From JBJXHN01 sp046233135 (GTDB taxonomy: Bacteria > Pseudomonadota > Alphaproteobacteria > Rhodospirillales > Rhodospirillaceae), in assembly GCA_046233135.1 (NCBI GenBank), contig JBJXHN010000006.1, positions 62,001 to 126,000 of the forward strand: 64,000 nt of DNA, in the 5' to 3' direction. This document shows, piece by piece, positions 50,501-59,800 of this stretch. Made by a program: the position numbers and the translations under genes. How positions within the stretch are numbered: the first letter of the stretch is position 1; each line of letters begins with the position of its first letter. A model generated the notes under the pieces. That model was not told where the DNA came from and made no database searches. It worked only from the letters and a program-made list of their open reading frames with translations.

Positions 50501-52495
50501 GGTCTCCCAGAAGCTGTTCCGGTCCCCGGCGCCGGGGAAGCGGAAGGCCATGCCGACCACGGCGATACCGCTGCTGCCTGCACGGCGCCCGTTGCCCGGA
50601 CCGCTTTCGTCGCCAGCCACGGCGGTGCGGGGCTCGGGGCCGCCGGCCAGATGGCGGGCGAGGGCGGAGACGCTGGGGAAGCGGAACAGGTCCACCGCCG
50701 TGACCGCCCGGCCTGTGGCGCTGCCGATGGCGATGACCGCGCGGGGAATCAGCAGGGAATGGGCGCCGGCTTCGAACAGGTTGGCCTCCGCATCCACCGG
50801 ACGGCCCAGCAGGTCCGCCCAGACCCCGGCGATGGCATCGCGGAGCACGGCGGCATCGCCGACCGGCGGCGCAGAAGCCGACGCGCGGGGCATGGTGGGC
50901 GCGGCGTGGTCTTCCTGCCCCGCCCCATCGTCCGGTGCGGGCAGGGCCTTGCGGTCGATCTTGCCGGAGGTCATCAGTGGTAGGGAGTCGTGAAACAGGA
51001 TGCGGGCGGGCACCGCGGCGGCGGGCAACCGGCGGCCAAGCTCGGCGCGCAGGGTCTCGCCGTTTGCGGTTCCCACCACATGGGCCGCCAGGGCCGGGCC
51101 GCCGGGGGCGGTGGGCCAATAGACTACGGCCGCCGTGTCCACCCCGGGCAGAGCGCGCAGGACGGATTCCACCTCGCCCAGTTCCAGGCGCTGGCCGCGA
51201 ATCTTTACTTGGTCGTCCAGCCGCCCGCCGAACAGGATGCGGCCGTCGGGACGCCATCGGGCGCGGTCACCGGTGCGATACAGGCGCGCGCCCGGGGCTC
51301 CGAAGGGGTCGGCGACGAAGCTTTTCGCCGTCTCCCCGTCCATCCCATGATACCCCAGCGCCAGGCCGGCCCCGCCGATGCAAAGCTCTCCCTCGGCGCC
51401 TACCGGGACCCTGGCGAAGGTGTCGTCAAGGATGCGGATCGTGCAGCCGGGCAGGGGGCGGCCGACGGGGATGCCCGTCGATTCGTCGGCTGACCCCACA
51501 CGGTGTCCGGTGGCGTCCACCAGGGCTTCGGTGGGGCCGTACATGTTGTAGGTGGGGACGGGACCCAGGGTCTCGGCAATCCGCGCCACATGGCGGTCCA
51601 GCAGACGTTCCCCGCCCAGTACCACCCGGCGAAGGGCCGGTGGTGGCGCGGCCGGCGGGCCGGCAAGCAGCGCATCCAGCTGGGACGGCACCAGGTTCAG
51701 GTGGGTGATCCCTTGGGCCAGGGCACGGGGCCAGAAGGTGGTGGGGTCCAGCAGGCAGGCGCGGTCCGGCAGCCACAGGGTGCCGCCAAAAGCCAGGGCG
51801 AAGAACAGCTGCTGCAGGAAAGGATCGAAGCCGATACTGGAGGCGCCGCAAACGACTTCTTCCGGGCCGATGGAAAACCAGTCGGCCATGGACCGGATGC
51901 GGGTCGACAGCGCCCGGTGGGACAGGGCCACGGGCTTCGGCCGGCCGGTGGATCCGGAGGTGTGATAGAGGCAGGCGACGGTGTCAGGATCGAAAGCGCT
52001 GGGGTCGAAGGGGGGCTGTCCCTGATCCGGGCTTTTCTCTGCGGCCGGAGGCAGGCCATCGATTCGCAGGGATTTGGCCCATCGATTCGTCGGATCGCTG
52101 TCGGTCGAGTCGGCAAGGATCAGACGGCAGTCCAGGGCGTCGGCCATGGCCTGCCGGCGCTCCACAGGCAGGGCGGGATCCAGGGGGACCAGGATACCGC
52201 CCGCGCGTTGCACCGCAAGAAAGCCGATGACCACCGCAGGGCTGGCCGAAGCGCACAGTCCGACGGGAGAACCGGTGATTTTTAGGGAAGATAGGTGACG
52301 AACCCAGGCGGCTACTTGTCGCTCCAGGTCAGCATAGGTCAAAACTATATCAGACACGCCGGAGACCACGGCCAGGGCATCGGGATGCTTGGCCGCCCTC
52401 TCCGAAACAAAGTCGAACAAGGGGCGCTCGCCGAGCCTGGCTTGCACAGCGCTCCCGTCTTCCCAATCGGAAGGTGGGTAAGTCTCGCCACTCAA
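47537..52495 (-). CDS. Loading/extension NRPS-PKS: A-T-KS-AT-T
   Basis: A 1652-residue protein that appears to start the leftward line. The A domain (residues about 25-520) has HTSGSTGRPKPVALSHRAL and YNMYGPTEA; its hand-read code DPQNVGMVDK is not recognised. T1 is FEAGAHSLLIP (about 578). KS (650-1080) has Cys in NSACSTAL (812), EGHGTATPLGDP and GNLGHLDAAAG. AT has GQGAQHPGMG (1180), GHSVGEY (1265) and HAFHS (1365), the pattern for malonyl-CoA. The last T is LGGDSLIAV (1587). The only start before the A domain is TTG at 52495, with AGGGGGA seven to eight bases upstream; a GTG 16 codons in is an alternative. Confidence 0.93.
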   Translation of the reverse strand: MSGETYPPSDWEDGSAVQARLGERPLFDFVSERAAKHPDALAVVSGVSDIVLTYADLERQVAAWVRHLSSLKITGSPVGLCASASPAVVIGFLAVQRAGGILVPLDPALPVERRQAMADALDCRLILADSTDSDPTNRWAKSLRIDGLPPAAEKSPDQGQPPFDPSAFDPDTVACLYHTSGSTGRPKPVALSHRALSTRIRSMADWFSIGPEEVVCGASSIGFDPFLQQLFFALAFGGTLWLPDRACLLDPTTFWPRALAQGITHLNLVPSQLDALLAGPPAAPPPALRRVVLGGERLLDRHVARIAETLGPVPTYNMYGPTEALVDATGHRVGSADESTGIPVGRPLPGCTIRILDDTFARVPVGAEGELCIGGAGLALGYHGMDGETAKSFVADPFGAPGARLYRTGDRARWRPDGRILFGGRLDDQVKIRGQRLELGEVESVLRALPGVDTAAVVYWPTAPGGPALAAHVVGTANGETLRAELGRRLPAAAVPARILFHDSLPLMTSGKIDRKALPAPDDGAGQEDHAAPTMPRASASAPPVGDAAVLRDAIAGVWADLLGRPVDAEANLFEAGAHSLLIPRAVIAIGSATGRAVTAVDLFRFPSVSALARHLAGGPEPRTAVAGDESGPGNGRRAGSSGIAVVGMAFRFPGAGDRNSFWETLLAGTECTTRFDRDALRAAGAPAALADHPDFVPVHAGIDGVDQFDPVPFGYGRGEAAEIDPQQRLLLGLAWQALEDASCDPGTDGPVGAFMGVGFNAYLLDNLRDRVGTAGDMDRYSVVVAGDKDFAATRLAYKLDLTGPAMTVNSACSTALSATAMAVDSLRLGRCRVALAGAASLGMFSPWGYIHAAGGIASASGRCRPFDAGADGTIGGAGAAVLVLKRLDDALADGDTIHGVIRGVGISNDGSAKAAFAAPCVDGQAKAIAAALADAGVPPDAVGFVEGHGTATPLGDPIEVSALNQVYGGVPRDSILLGSVKGNLGHLDAAAGMAGLIKTLLALRHGVVPPTAHFTTPNPRLPFAEGPFRVNAAPEPWPAAAKGVRLAGVSGFGMGGTNIHMVLQAPPEVSEEARPSDIPAETPPRPCLVTLSASSPAALDTLSAALAERLERADSPPLADVAGSLGRRRAQPLRRAIVATTPAEAATLLRPDPDIPAAAITPADGGVDAALLFPGQGAQHPGMGRDLLPHLPALRVLLDEAEDLLADTPAADVPRLLRADPDDALAAGALAETERTQPALFLVEYAVAEALASFGIRPAALTGHSVGEYVAACRAGVMSFGDALRLVAARGRLMASAPRGAMLAMSMPETDVLPLLAETGADLAAVNAPRQCVAAGTEEQIAALAERVTALGKTARRLAVSHAFHSSLMDPILDAFAKEVGRLTLAPPRIPVLSNLTGDWLSPAMAVDPAYWVRHLRGTVRFADGLKRLADQPRRLLIEAGPGLGLTRLARAGGLAAGRVFGTQPEAARAGKDDGYATLLGTIGALWCAGLAMLPPAPDRRVPLPPYPFDTIRLWIDRRTDDAPAHPAARPNGVPVSEIAHRPKPAASSGQGDGMAGAATAEAITRIWEDVLGVPGIDPHTDFMALGGDSLIAVRVAARLREHLGCEVSADAVFRGATVAGLAALLAPSLCQSIERSQSVKAPAAREEGVL

Positions 52496-52974
52496 AGGTC
52501 TTCCCCCTATTTTCCGAGAACAGCACCCCCTATGGAAATAATGTTAAGGGGTTTCTATGCCGGCTTTCTACCGTTCTTCAGCTGTTTGTCTCGAAAGTGC
52601 CCGTGGATTTCAGAATTCTGTCTCTGGCTTCCGACATACTCGCGGCGTACTTTCTCGGCCATTCCCTTTTGTCAATTTATGGATACATTATGTGAATTAT
52701 GTTATTAACAGTTGCACATTCATGGAGGTGTGGCAAGATTATTTCGGCGGCGGTATGGCATTTCCGTTCCGGATCCTGACCGGAGGTTTGTTATATCTTG
52801 ACCCCTTGGTAAAGCTTTCGTCCGACGGCGGCAACCCTTACCACAATGAATTTGTAAAGCGCACCCTATGATTATGTTTGACGCAATTATGGGTAACATA
52901 ATTACCGAAAAATGCAATTATTTGTTTGTAGTGCCCAAGTGTGAGTGGCGACTAGAGAGAACGGAGTGAGTAGA
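52496..52974. promoter_or_regulatory. AT-rich divergent promoter region of the NRPS/PKS locus
   Basis: These 479 bases separate the leftward and rightward megasynthase genes and are strikingly AT-rich compared with the coding DNA, especially 52510-52720 and 52850-52935. A palindrome GGTAA-N5-TTACC lies at 52892-52906. The octamer GCAATTAT occurs at 52883-52890 and again at 52914-52921, 31 bases apart. TTGACG at 52876-52881 is a -35-like match without a convincing -10. A small open frame here (52557-52871) has no recognisable similarity. No regulator gene lies next to it. GGAG at 52963-52966 serves the rightward start. Confidence 0.6.
52892..52906. promoter_or_regulatory. Palindromic operator candidate in the NRPS divergent region
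   Basis: GGTAA at 52892-52896 and TTACC at 52902-52906 are separated by CATAA. The palindrome is flanked by the two GCAATTAT direct repeats (52883 and 52914) and lies 69-83 bases before the rightward ATG. The binding protein is unknown. Confidence 0.4.
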
Positions 52975-55900
52975 ATGCAGGTCGATACCCTCGCCCCCAA
53001 ATCGACGGTTTCCGGGACTCCGGAGTCGCCCCGCCCCCAGGGGGTGCGGTTATCCAGCGCCCAGCAGCAGGCGTGGTTTCTCGGTCAGTTGGTTCCCGAT
53101 ACCGTTGCCTATAATTTCCAGGCCCAATTGAGCGTCCGGGGTCCGCTGGAGGTCGCGATCCTGGAAGCCGCCCTGGCCGAACTGGTGGAACGCCACGAGA
53201 GCCTGCGGACCGTTTTCGTCGACACCGACGACGGGCCGCGCCAATACATCCGCGACGCTTGGCGGCCCGAGGTGCCGGTGATCGACCTGGCCGGCGTGCC
53301 CGACGAGATGCGGGAAAACTACAGCCGCCTGCTGATCGATACGGAGTTGCGCAAGAACATTGCCGTGGACAGCCTACCGCTGATTCGCTGGCTGCTGATC
53401 CGCGAGGCGCCGGACCGTCATCTGCTGCTGCATATCGAGCACCACCTGATCCATGACGGCTGGTCGTTCCGCCTGTTCCTGCGTGAACTGGCAACGCTCT
53501 ACAGCCGGCGGATTCGTCCCGGATCGGCCGATCCCCTGCCCGAAGCGTCGCAGTTCATCGACTTCTGCGTCGAAGAAGGGGAATGGCTGTCGTCGGACGA
53601 GGGGCTGACCCAGCGGGCGTTCTGGCGGGATCGCCTGACGGACTGGCCAGTCTATAACAATAGCCTGCGCACCGCCCCGGTTGACGAGCGGACCGCCCTG
53701 ACGTTCTCCGGCAGTTCGGTGTCCCTGCCTATGCCGGCGGAAGTGCTGTCGGTGCTGGTGGACCTGGCCCATGCCACCCGCACCACCCTGTTCGAAACGA
53801 TGATGGCGATCTTTGCCGCCGTGGTTCGCGAAGCCCGGGGGCTGGACCGCATGATCGTCGGTACGGCCATCGCCAACCGTGACCAGCCGAGCACCCAGGT
53901 GCTGGTGGGCATGCTGGTGAACATGCTGCCCCTGCGCTTTTCCGGATCGGAATCCCTACGGACCCTGCTTGCCCAGGCCCGTGACGAGGTGCGGCAGGCC
54001 TGCGCCAACGGCCGGGTGCCCCTGTCGATGATGGTGGAGGATCTGCGGCCGGAGCGGCGCAACAGCACTCTGCCGTTCATCCAGACCGCTTTCAACTTCC
54101 ACAACTCCATGTCCCGCGATCTGGCGTTCGAGGGGCTGGAGGTGGATATCCTGGAAGGCCTGTCCAACGGTTCGGCGAAGTTCGACCTCAGCGTCATCGT
54201 TGTTTTCAACGACGAAACCGACCCCCGCAAGGGCGGGCGGATCCTGGTGGAATATGCCGACGACCTGGCTCCGGAGTCGGAGCTGGTCGCCTTTTTCGAA
54301 GAGTATCTGGCCATTGCCCGGGCCTGGGCCGACGCGCCGGACCTGACCCTGAAAGCCCTGCGCGGGGCGATGAACGGGCCGGAGGACGCGCCCGCCTATT
54401 GGCGCCGCCAGCTGGAAGAGCCGAGCGACGCGCGCTTGCACGGCCCCTGCTTCCGGACCGCGCTGCCCAGCGGGCGGCGCAAGTCGGTGTCGCTGCCCCT
54501 GCCTTCCCATCCGACGGAAGGACCTCTGGCGGAAGCGGATGTGCTGGCCGCCCATGCCCTGCTGCTGTCCCGCTACACCGGTAGCGACGACGTGCTGTTC
54601 GGCTATCAGCCCGAAGGCCGGCCCGATCCGCTGCCCCTGCGTCAGCGCATCCACGAGTCCCTGACTTTCGCCGCCCTGGGCGACCAGATGGCCGAGAGCC
54701 TGAGAGCGGCCCAGGTGCATGGGGACATGCCGCTGGGCACCATTCTGGAGGTGGCCGAGGACGGCAGCCTGACCAATGGGCAGCTGCCCTTCCAGACGGT
54801 GCTGTGCCTGCGTTCCACCGCCGGTGACAGCGGTGATAGCGGCGACAGTGGCGACGGGGCCGAGGTGGTGGTGACCGTGCGGCGAGGAGCGTCGGGCGAT
54901 ATTCTGGAGGTCTCCTTTGACGACGGCCTGTTCCACCCGGCGGTGGCGGAGCGCTTCGCGCGCCACTTCGCGCGCCTCGCCGCGGTGTCCCGGGATGCGG
55001 CGCTGAGCACCGTGGATACGGTTTCCCAGGAGGAAAAGTCCCGCCTGCTGGCCTGGTCGGCTGGCGCTACCCCGGACTATCCGGAGCGCACGGTGCATGG
55101 CCAGTTCGAGGATTGGGTCGCACGCCAGCCCGAAGCCGTGGCCCTGCGCCAGGGGGGACGGTCGATCCTGTACGGGGACCTGAACCGCGACGCCGATCGC
55201 TTGGCCGCCGGTCTGCGGGCCGCGGGGGTCGCGCCCGGCGATACGGTTGGTATTGCCTCGGAACGGTCGGTGGATCTGATCACTGGGCTGCTGGGGATCC
55301 TCAAGGCCGGTGCGGCCTATGTGCCCGTCGATCCGGACAGCCCGGAGGAGCGCCAGCATCTGGTGCTGAAGGAAACCGGCGCGCGCGTCGTGCTGTCGGA
55401 TGCGCCGGCGGCCCTGGCCCCCAATCCGGCCGTGACGGTGCTGGAGATCGCCCGCCTGCTGGTCGAAACGCCGCAGCCGGCGGCGGGCAGTCCGGGTTCG
55501 GCGGGGACGCCGGACGACCGCTGCTATTACATGTTTACCTCCGGCTCCACCGGGACGCCGAAGGGCGTGCACAGTACCCATCGCGGGGTGGTCAGCCTGG
55601 TGGTCAACAACGACTACGCCGATATCAGGCCCGGTGACCGGCTGATGCACTTCGCGCCGCTGTCCTTCGATGCCTCGACTTTCGAGATCTGGGGCATGCT
55701 GCTGAACGGTGCGACCCTGGTGCTGCAACCGGGTCTGGCCGGGCTGGACGAACTGGCCGAGACGGTGACGTCGGAGAAGATCACCATCCTTTGGCTCACC
55801 ACCTCTCTGTTCAAGGAGATGATGGACAGCCATGGGGCTGTGGTGGCTTCGGCCCGGCATGTGATGACGGGCGGCGACGTGGTGCCGATGGAATCGGTGC

Positions 55901-56859
55901 GCAAGCTGTTCGCCCGCGAAAGCGGCAGCCGCTTCACCGTGGCCTACGGCCCCACCGAGTGCACCACCTTTGCCACCTGCCACGAAATCCGCCCCACCGA
56001 CGACCTGGGGGACCGGGTATCCATCGGCCGGGCCATCGCCCATTCCAACACCTATATCCTGGACGACCACGGCCGTCCGGTGCCGCCGGGCGTGCCCGGA
56101 GAAATCGTGGTCGGCGGACCGGGGGTCTCGGGCGCCTATCTCGACCGGCCGGCCCTGACCGCCGAACGCTATTTCCCCAATCCCTTCATCCCCGGTGATA
56201 CCCTGTTCCGCACCGGTGATCTGGGGGCCTGGGGCGAGGACGGGACCATCGACTTCCTGGGGCGCAAGGACGATCAGGTGAAAATCCGTGGCTTCCGTGT
56301 GGAGCCGGGCGAGGTGGAAGCCGCCCTGCGCCGCCTGGACGGCGTGCTGGCGGGGACGGTGATCGTCTGGAAGACCAAGGGCGAGAAATGTCTGGTGGGC
56401 TTCGTCGTGCCCGTCCCCGGCGCGACGCTGGAGGAAGCGGCCCTGCGCACGGCCGTGCGGGAGCTGCTGCCCGACTACATGGTGCCGGCGCGGATCCTGG
56501 TGATCGACCGGCTGCCCTTGCGCAAAAGCGGCAAGATCGACAAGGTCAGGCTGGCCAAACTGGCTGACGAGACCGCGCCGGGGGCAGCCCGTCAAAGCGG
56601 CCCGGCCTCGGACATGGAAATCGCCGTGGGCAAGGCCTGGGCGGAGATCCTGGGGATGGAGAAGATCGGACCGGACGAGGACTTCTTCTCGCTGGGCGGC
56701 CATTCCCTGGCGGCCATGCGGATCATGTCCCAGCTGTCGCGGCAGGTCGGGCGGCGCCTGCCGCTAAGTCTGCTGTTCGATCAGCCCACGGTGCGGGCGC
56801 TGGCGGCGGCGATCGAGGAAAAAGCGGGAGGCAGCGCCAAGATCGGCGAACCGGCATGA
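52975..56859 (+). CDS. NRPS: C-(partial C lobe)-A-T, valine-like
   Basis: A 1294-residue protein. C occupies about residues 22-450 with HHLIHDGWS at 157. A second, shortened C-terminal condensation lobe follows at about 470-672 (YWRRQLEE, LLSRYTGSDDVLFGY, PFQTVLCL) with no HHxxxDG. A Gly-Asp-Ser repeat lies inside it. The A domain (about 695-1190) has FTSGSTGTPKG (853) and AYGPTECTTF; the hand-read code DAFWMGATFK is close to valine codes. T is SLGGHSLAAM (about 1240). The start at 52975 is favoured by GGAG eight bases upstream over a GTG at 52945. The stop overlaps the next gene (ATGA). Confidence 0.92.
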   Translation: MQVDTLAPKSTVSGTPESPRPQGVRLSSAQQQAWFLGQLVPDTVAYNFQAQLSVRGPLEVAILEAALAELVERHESLRTVFVDTDDGPRQYIRDAWRPEVPVIDLAGVPDEMRENYSRLLIDTELRKNIAVDSLPLIRWLLIREAPDRHLLLHIEHHLIHDGWSFRLFLRELATLYSRRIRPGSADPLPEASQFIDFCVEEGEWLSSDEGLTQRAFWRDRLTDWPVYNNSLRTAPVDERTALTFSGSSVSLPMPAEVLSVLVDLAHATRTTLFETMMAIFAAVVREARGLDRMIVGTAIANRDQPSTQVLVGMLVNMLPLRFSGSESLRTLLAQARDEVRQACANGRVPLSMMVEDLRPERRNSTLPFIQTAFNFHNSMSRDLAFEGLEVDILEGLSNGSAKFDLSVIVVFNDETDPRKGGRILVEYADDLAPESELVAFFEEYLAIARAWADAPDLTLKALRGAMNGPEDAPAYWRRQLEEPSDARLHGPCFRTALPSGRRKSVSLPLPSHPTEGPLAEADVLAAHALLLSRYTGSDDVLFGYQPEGRPDPLPLRQRIHESLTFAALGDQMAESLRAAQVHGDMPLGTILEVAEDGSLTNGQLPFQTVLCLRSTAGDSGDSGDSGDGAEVVVTVRRGASGDILEVSFDDGLFHPAVAERFARHFARLAAVSRDAALSTVDTVSQEEKSRLLAWSAGATPDYPERTVHGQFEDWVARQPEAVALRQGGRSILYGDLNRDADRLAAGLRAAGVAPGDTVGIASERSVDLITGLLGILKAGAAYVPVDPDSPEERQHLVLKETGARVVLSDAPAALAPNPAVTVLEIARLLVETPQPAAGSPGSAGTPDDRCYYMFTSGSTGTPKGVHSTHRGVVSLVVNNDYADIRPGDRLMHFAPLSFDASTFEIWGMLLNGATLVLQPGLAGLDELAETVTSEKITILWLTTSLFKEMMDSHGAVVASARHVMTGGDVVPMESVRKLFARESGSRFTVAYGPTECTTFATCHEIRPTDDLGDRVSIGRAIAHSNTYILDDHGRPVPPGVPGEIVVGGPGVSGAYLDRPALTAERYFPNPFIPGDTLFRTGDLGAWGEDGTIDFLGRKDDQVKIRGFRVEPGEVEAALRRLDGVLAGTVIVWKTKGEKCLVGFVVPVPGATLEEAALRTAVRELLPDYMVPARILVIDRLPLRKSGKIDKVRLAKLADETAPGAARQSGPASDMEIAVGKAWAEILGMEKIGPDEDFFSLGGHSLAAMRIMSQLSRQVGRRLPLSLLFDQPTVRALAAAIEEKAGGSAKIGEPA
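54823..54855 (+). repeat. 9-bp tandem repeat encoding Gly-Asp-Ser
   Basis: GGTGACAGC, GGTGATAGC and GGCGACAGT follow one another, plus a partial GGCGAC. The copies differ at third codon positions, so this is an in-frame coding repeat, a flexible linker in the partial condensation lobe. Confidence 0.85.
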
Positions 56860-59800
56860 CCCCGCCGCCGGAACATCCCACATCCGAGCCCGACGGCAGC
56901 GATGCCGCCCGGGTGACCGACGCGGGAGAGGGGCTGCCCGCTCCCTCTGCGGCTCAGCGGCGCCTGTGGTTCGTTGCCCAGCTGGAAGGGGACAGCGGAA
57001 CTTATAACGTCCCGGTGGCGGTGTCCCTGAAGGGGCCGCTGGACGCGGATGCGCTGGACCGCGCCCTGGCCCACATGGTGGAACGGCACGAGGCCTTGGC
57101 CTATTGCTTCCCGGCTCGCAACGGGGAACCCGCCCTGGCCTTTACCCGGATGCCGGTCCGCATGGCCCGGGTGACGGCGCCGGAGGGGGGGAAGGACGCG
57201 CTGGACCGCCTGACCCGGGCGGAGGCGGAAAAGCCCTTCGACCTGGAACGGGGACCCCTGTTCCGCCCGACGCTGATCACCATCGCGCCGGACGACCACC
57301 TGCTGGTGCTGAACTGCCATCACATCGTCATCGATGACTGGTCGGTAGGGATTCTGCTGCGGGATCTGGGCAAAACCTACGATGCCTTCCGTGCCGGCAA
57401 GCCCGCCCCGCTGCCGCCGCTGCCTTTCCGCTTCGCCGATCACCTGCGCCGGGTGGAGGAAGAGGGCAATCCCTTCCTGGAAGACCAACTGGCCTATTGG
57501 CGGGAGCAGCTGGACGACGCGCCGGCCCTGCTGCCCCTGCCCACCGACCATCCCCGGCCGAAGGTCCAGCGCTTCGTCGGCGACCGTCACACCTTTTTCC
57601 TGCCCGAAGACACCGCAGAGGGCCTGCGTCAGACCGGCCGGCGCCTGGGCGCCACCCTGTTCATGACCACCCTGGCCGGTTTCGGCCTGTTCCTCAGCCG
57701 CTATGCCCGCCAGACCGACCTTGTGGTGGGGATTCCCATCGCCCACCGCTCCACGCGTGAGGCCGAGGGTCTGGTCGGCTTTTTCGTCAACATCCTGCCG
57801 CTGCGTCTGGACCTGACCGGCCGTCCCTGTTTCACCGAGATGGTGAAGCGGGTGCGGTCCGTCTTCATCAACGCCATCGACAATGTGGACGTGCCCTTCG
57901 AAAGCCTGGTGGAAACCCTGCGGCCGGTGCGTTCCACCAGCCACACGCCGATCTTTCAGGTGATGTTCGACCTGCTGGCCGACAGCTTCGATTCCCTCAG
58001 CATGGATGGGCTGGAGGTCAGCTACCGGGCGCTGAATTCCGGCACCTCCAAATACGATCTGACCGTGTCGTTCAAGGAGACCGCCAGCGGCATGCTGGGG
58101 GCCTTCGAATACAGCACGGACCTGTTCGAGCCGGCAACCATCGACCGCATGATCGGGCATCTGAGCGATCTTCTGGCCGCCTGTGTCGCGGCTCCCGATG
58201 TGCCGGCCGACACCTTGCCCATGCTGCGCCCGCCGGAGGCCGTAAGCCTGCTGGCCGCTGCCGGGGCCGAAACGCCGCTGGATCCGGCGCCCTTCGTGTC
58301 CTTCCCAGCCCGCTTCGCCGAGATGGCCTGCCGCACCCCTGAGGCCGAGGCCCTGGTGCAGGGATCGCGACGGCTGACCTATGCCGCGCTGGATACGGAA
58401 GCCGGACGACTGGCCCGGCGGTTGCGGCGTCTGGGGGCCGGGCCGGGTGCCCTGGTCGCCGTGGTGCTGGAGCACGGGGCAGAAGCCGTGATCGCCCTGC
58501 TGGCGGTGCACCGGATCGGGGCGGTGTTCATGCCGCTGGGGGCCAGTGACGGCCGGGCGGCAGAGGTGATCGGCGATACCGTTCCTCTGGCGCTGATGAC
58601 CACCGCTGCACTCGCTTCCCGTTTCGCCGGAACCGGTGTGCCGGTGATGGCGATGGATGGGAGCGATGGAGAGGCGCCCGCCGCCGGGGATGATGAGGCC
58701 GCAGTCCCGACGGTGACGGAAACGGATCCGGCCTATGTCATCCATACGTCCGGCTCCACCGGCAAGCCGAAGGGCGTGCGGGTCAGCCATGGCGCCCTGG
58801 CCTCGGCGATGGCGGCCTGGCGCCGGGTGTATGACCTGGACAGCCCGGATTTCGCGACTCTGGAGATGGCGGCCTTCACCTTCGACGTTTTCATCGGCGA
58901 CGTCACCCGCACCCTGGGGGCCGGCGGCCGGCTGGTGATCTGCCCGCGCGAGACCTTGCTGGACCCGGCCGCCCTGCACCGGCTGATCGAGGATGAAACC
59001 ATTCGCTTCGCCGAGTTCGTTCCCGGCGTGCTGCGCGAGCTGATCGGCTGGCTGGAACAGAGCGGCGGCCGGCTGAGCGCGCCGCAGACCATCGTGTGCG
59101 GCTCCGACGTCTGGTTCATGGGGGAATACCGCCGGCTGCGCGCCCTGTGCCCGGCGGAGACGCGGATTTTCGGCTCCTATGGCGTGACCGAAGCGACCGT
59201 GGACAGTGCACTGATCGATCCCGGAACCCTGGCGGATCTGGCCGATGATGCACCGGTCCCCCTCGGCCGCCCCTTGCCCAATACCGAACTGCACATCGTC
59301 GATCCCGATCTGGCGCTGACACCGGCCGGCGTTCCGGGGGAACTGGTCATTGCCGGCCAGGCGGTGGCCGACGGCTACCTGAACCGGCCGGATCTGACGG
59401 CCGAGCGTTTCCCTCGGGGGCGTTTTACGGAGGACGGCCGCTTCCGGCCTGATCCGTCCGGTCCGCGCCTGTACCGCACCGGCGACCTGTGCCGGCGCGA
59501 CGAAACCGGGGGCGTCCGCTTCCTCGGCCGGCTGGATCATCAGGTGAAGATACGGGGCTTTCGCATCGAACCCGGCGAGGTGGAACGGGTGCTGGCCGAC
59601 CACCCGCATGTGCGGGAAGCCGCCGTGGTGCCGCTGCCCGGCGGCGCCGGCGGGCTGGAGCTGGTGGCCTATGCCCTGGGGCAGGCCTCTGCGGAAACGC
59701 TGAAGGCCTTCATGGCCGCGCGCTTGCCGCCGCATATGGTGCCGGCCCACGTTGTTCTGCTGGAGGCCTTTCCCCGCACCGCCAGCGGCAAGCTGAAGCG

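Noticed and set aside
30597..50983. Very long plus-strand open frames (for example 1583 codons at 30597, 1330 codons at 42729, 1128 codons at 47597) within the leftward megasynthases
   Set aside because: All are antisense to well-defined NRPS/PKS domains; composition (Gly, His, Gln, Arg) shows they are shadows of high-GC coding DNA.
52557..52871. A 104-codon open frame in the AT-rich divergent region, considered as a small regulator or MbtH gene
   Set aside because: The translation resembles neither MbtH (no NXEXQXSXWP-type motif) nor a DNA-binding protein, and there is no ribosome-binding site of note.
54823..54855. Short tandem repeats considered as a CRISPR or mobile-element trace
   Set aside because: The units are 9 bp, in frame and encode Gly-Asp-Ser; there are no spacers and no nearby cas genes.
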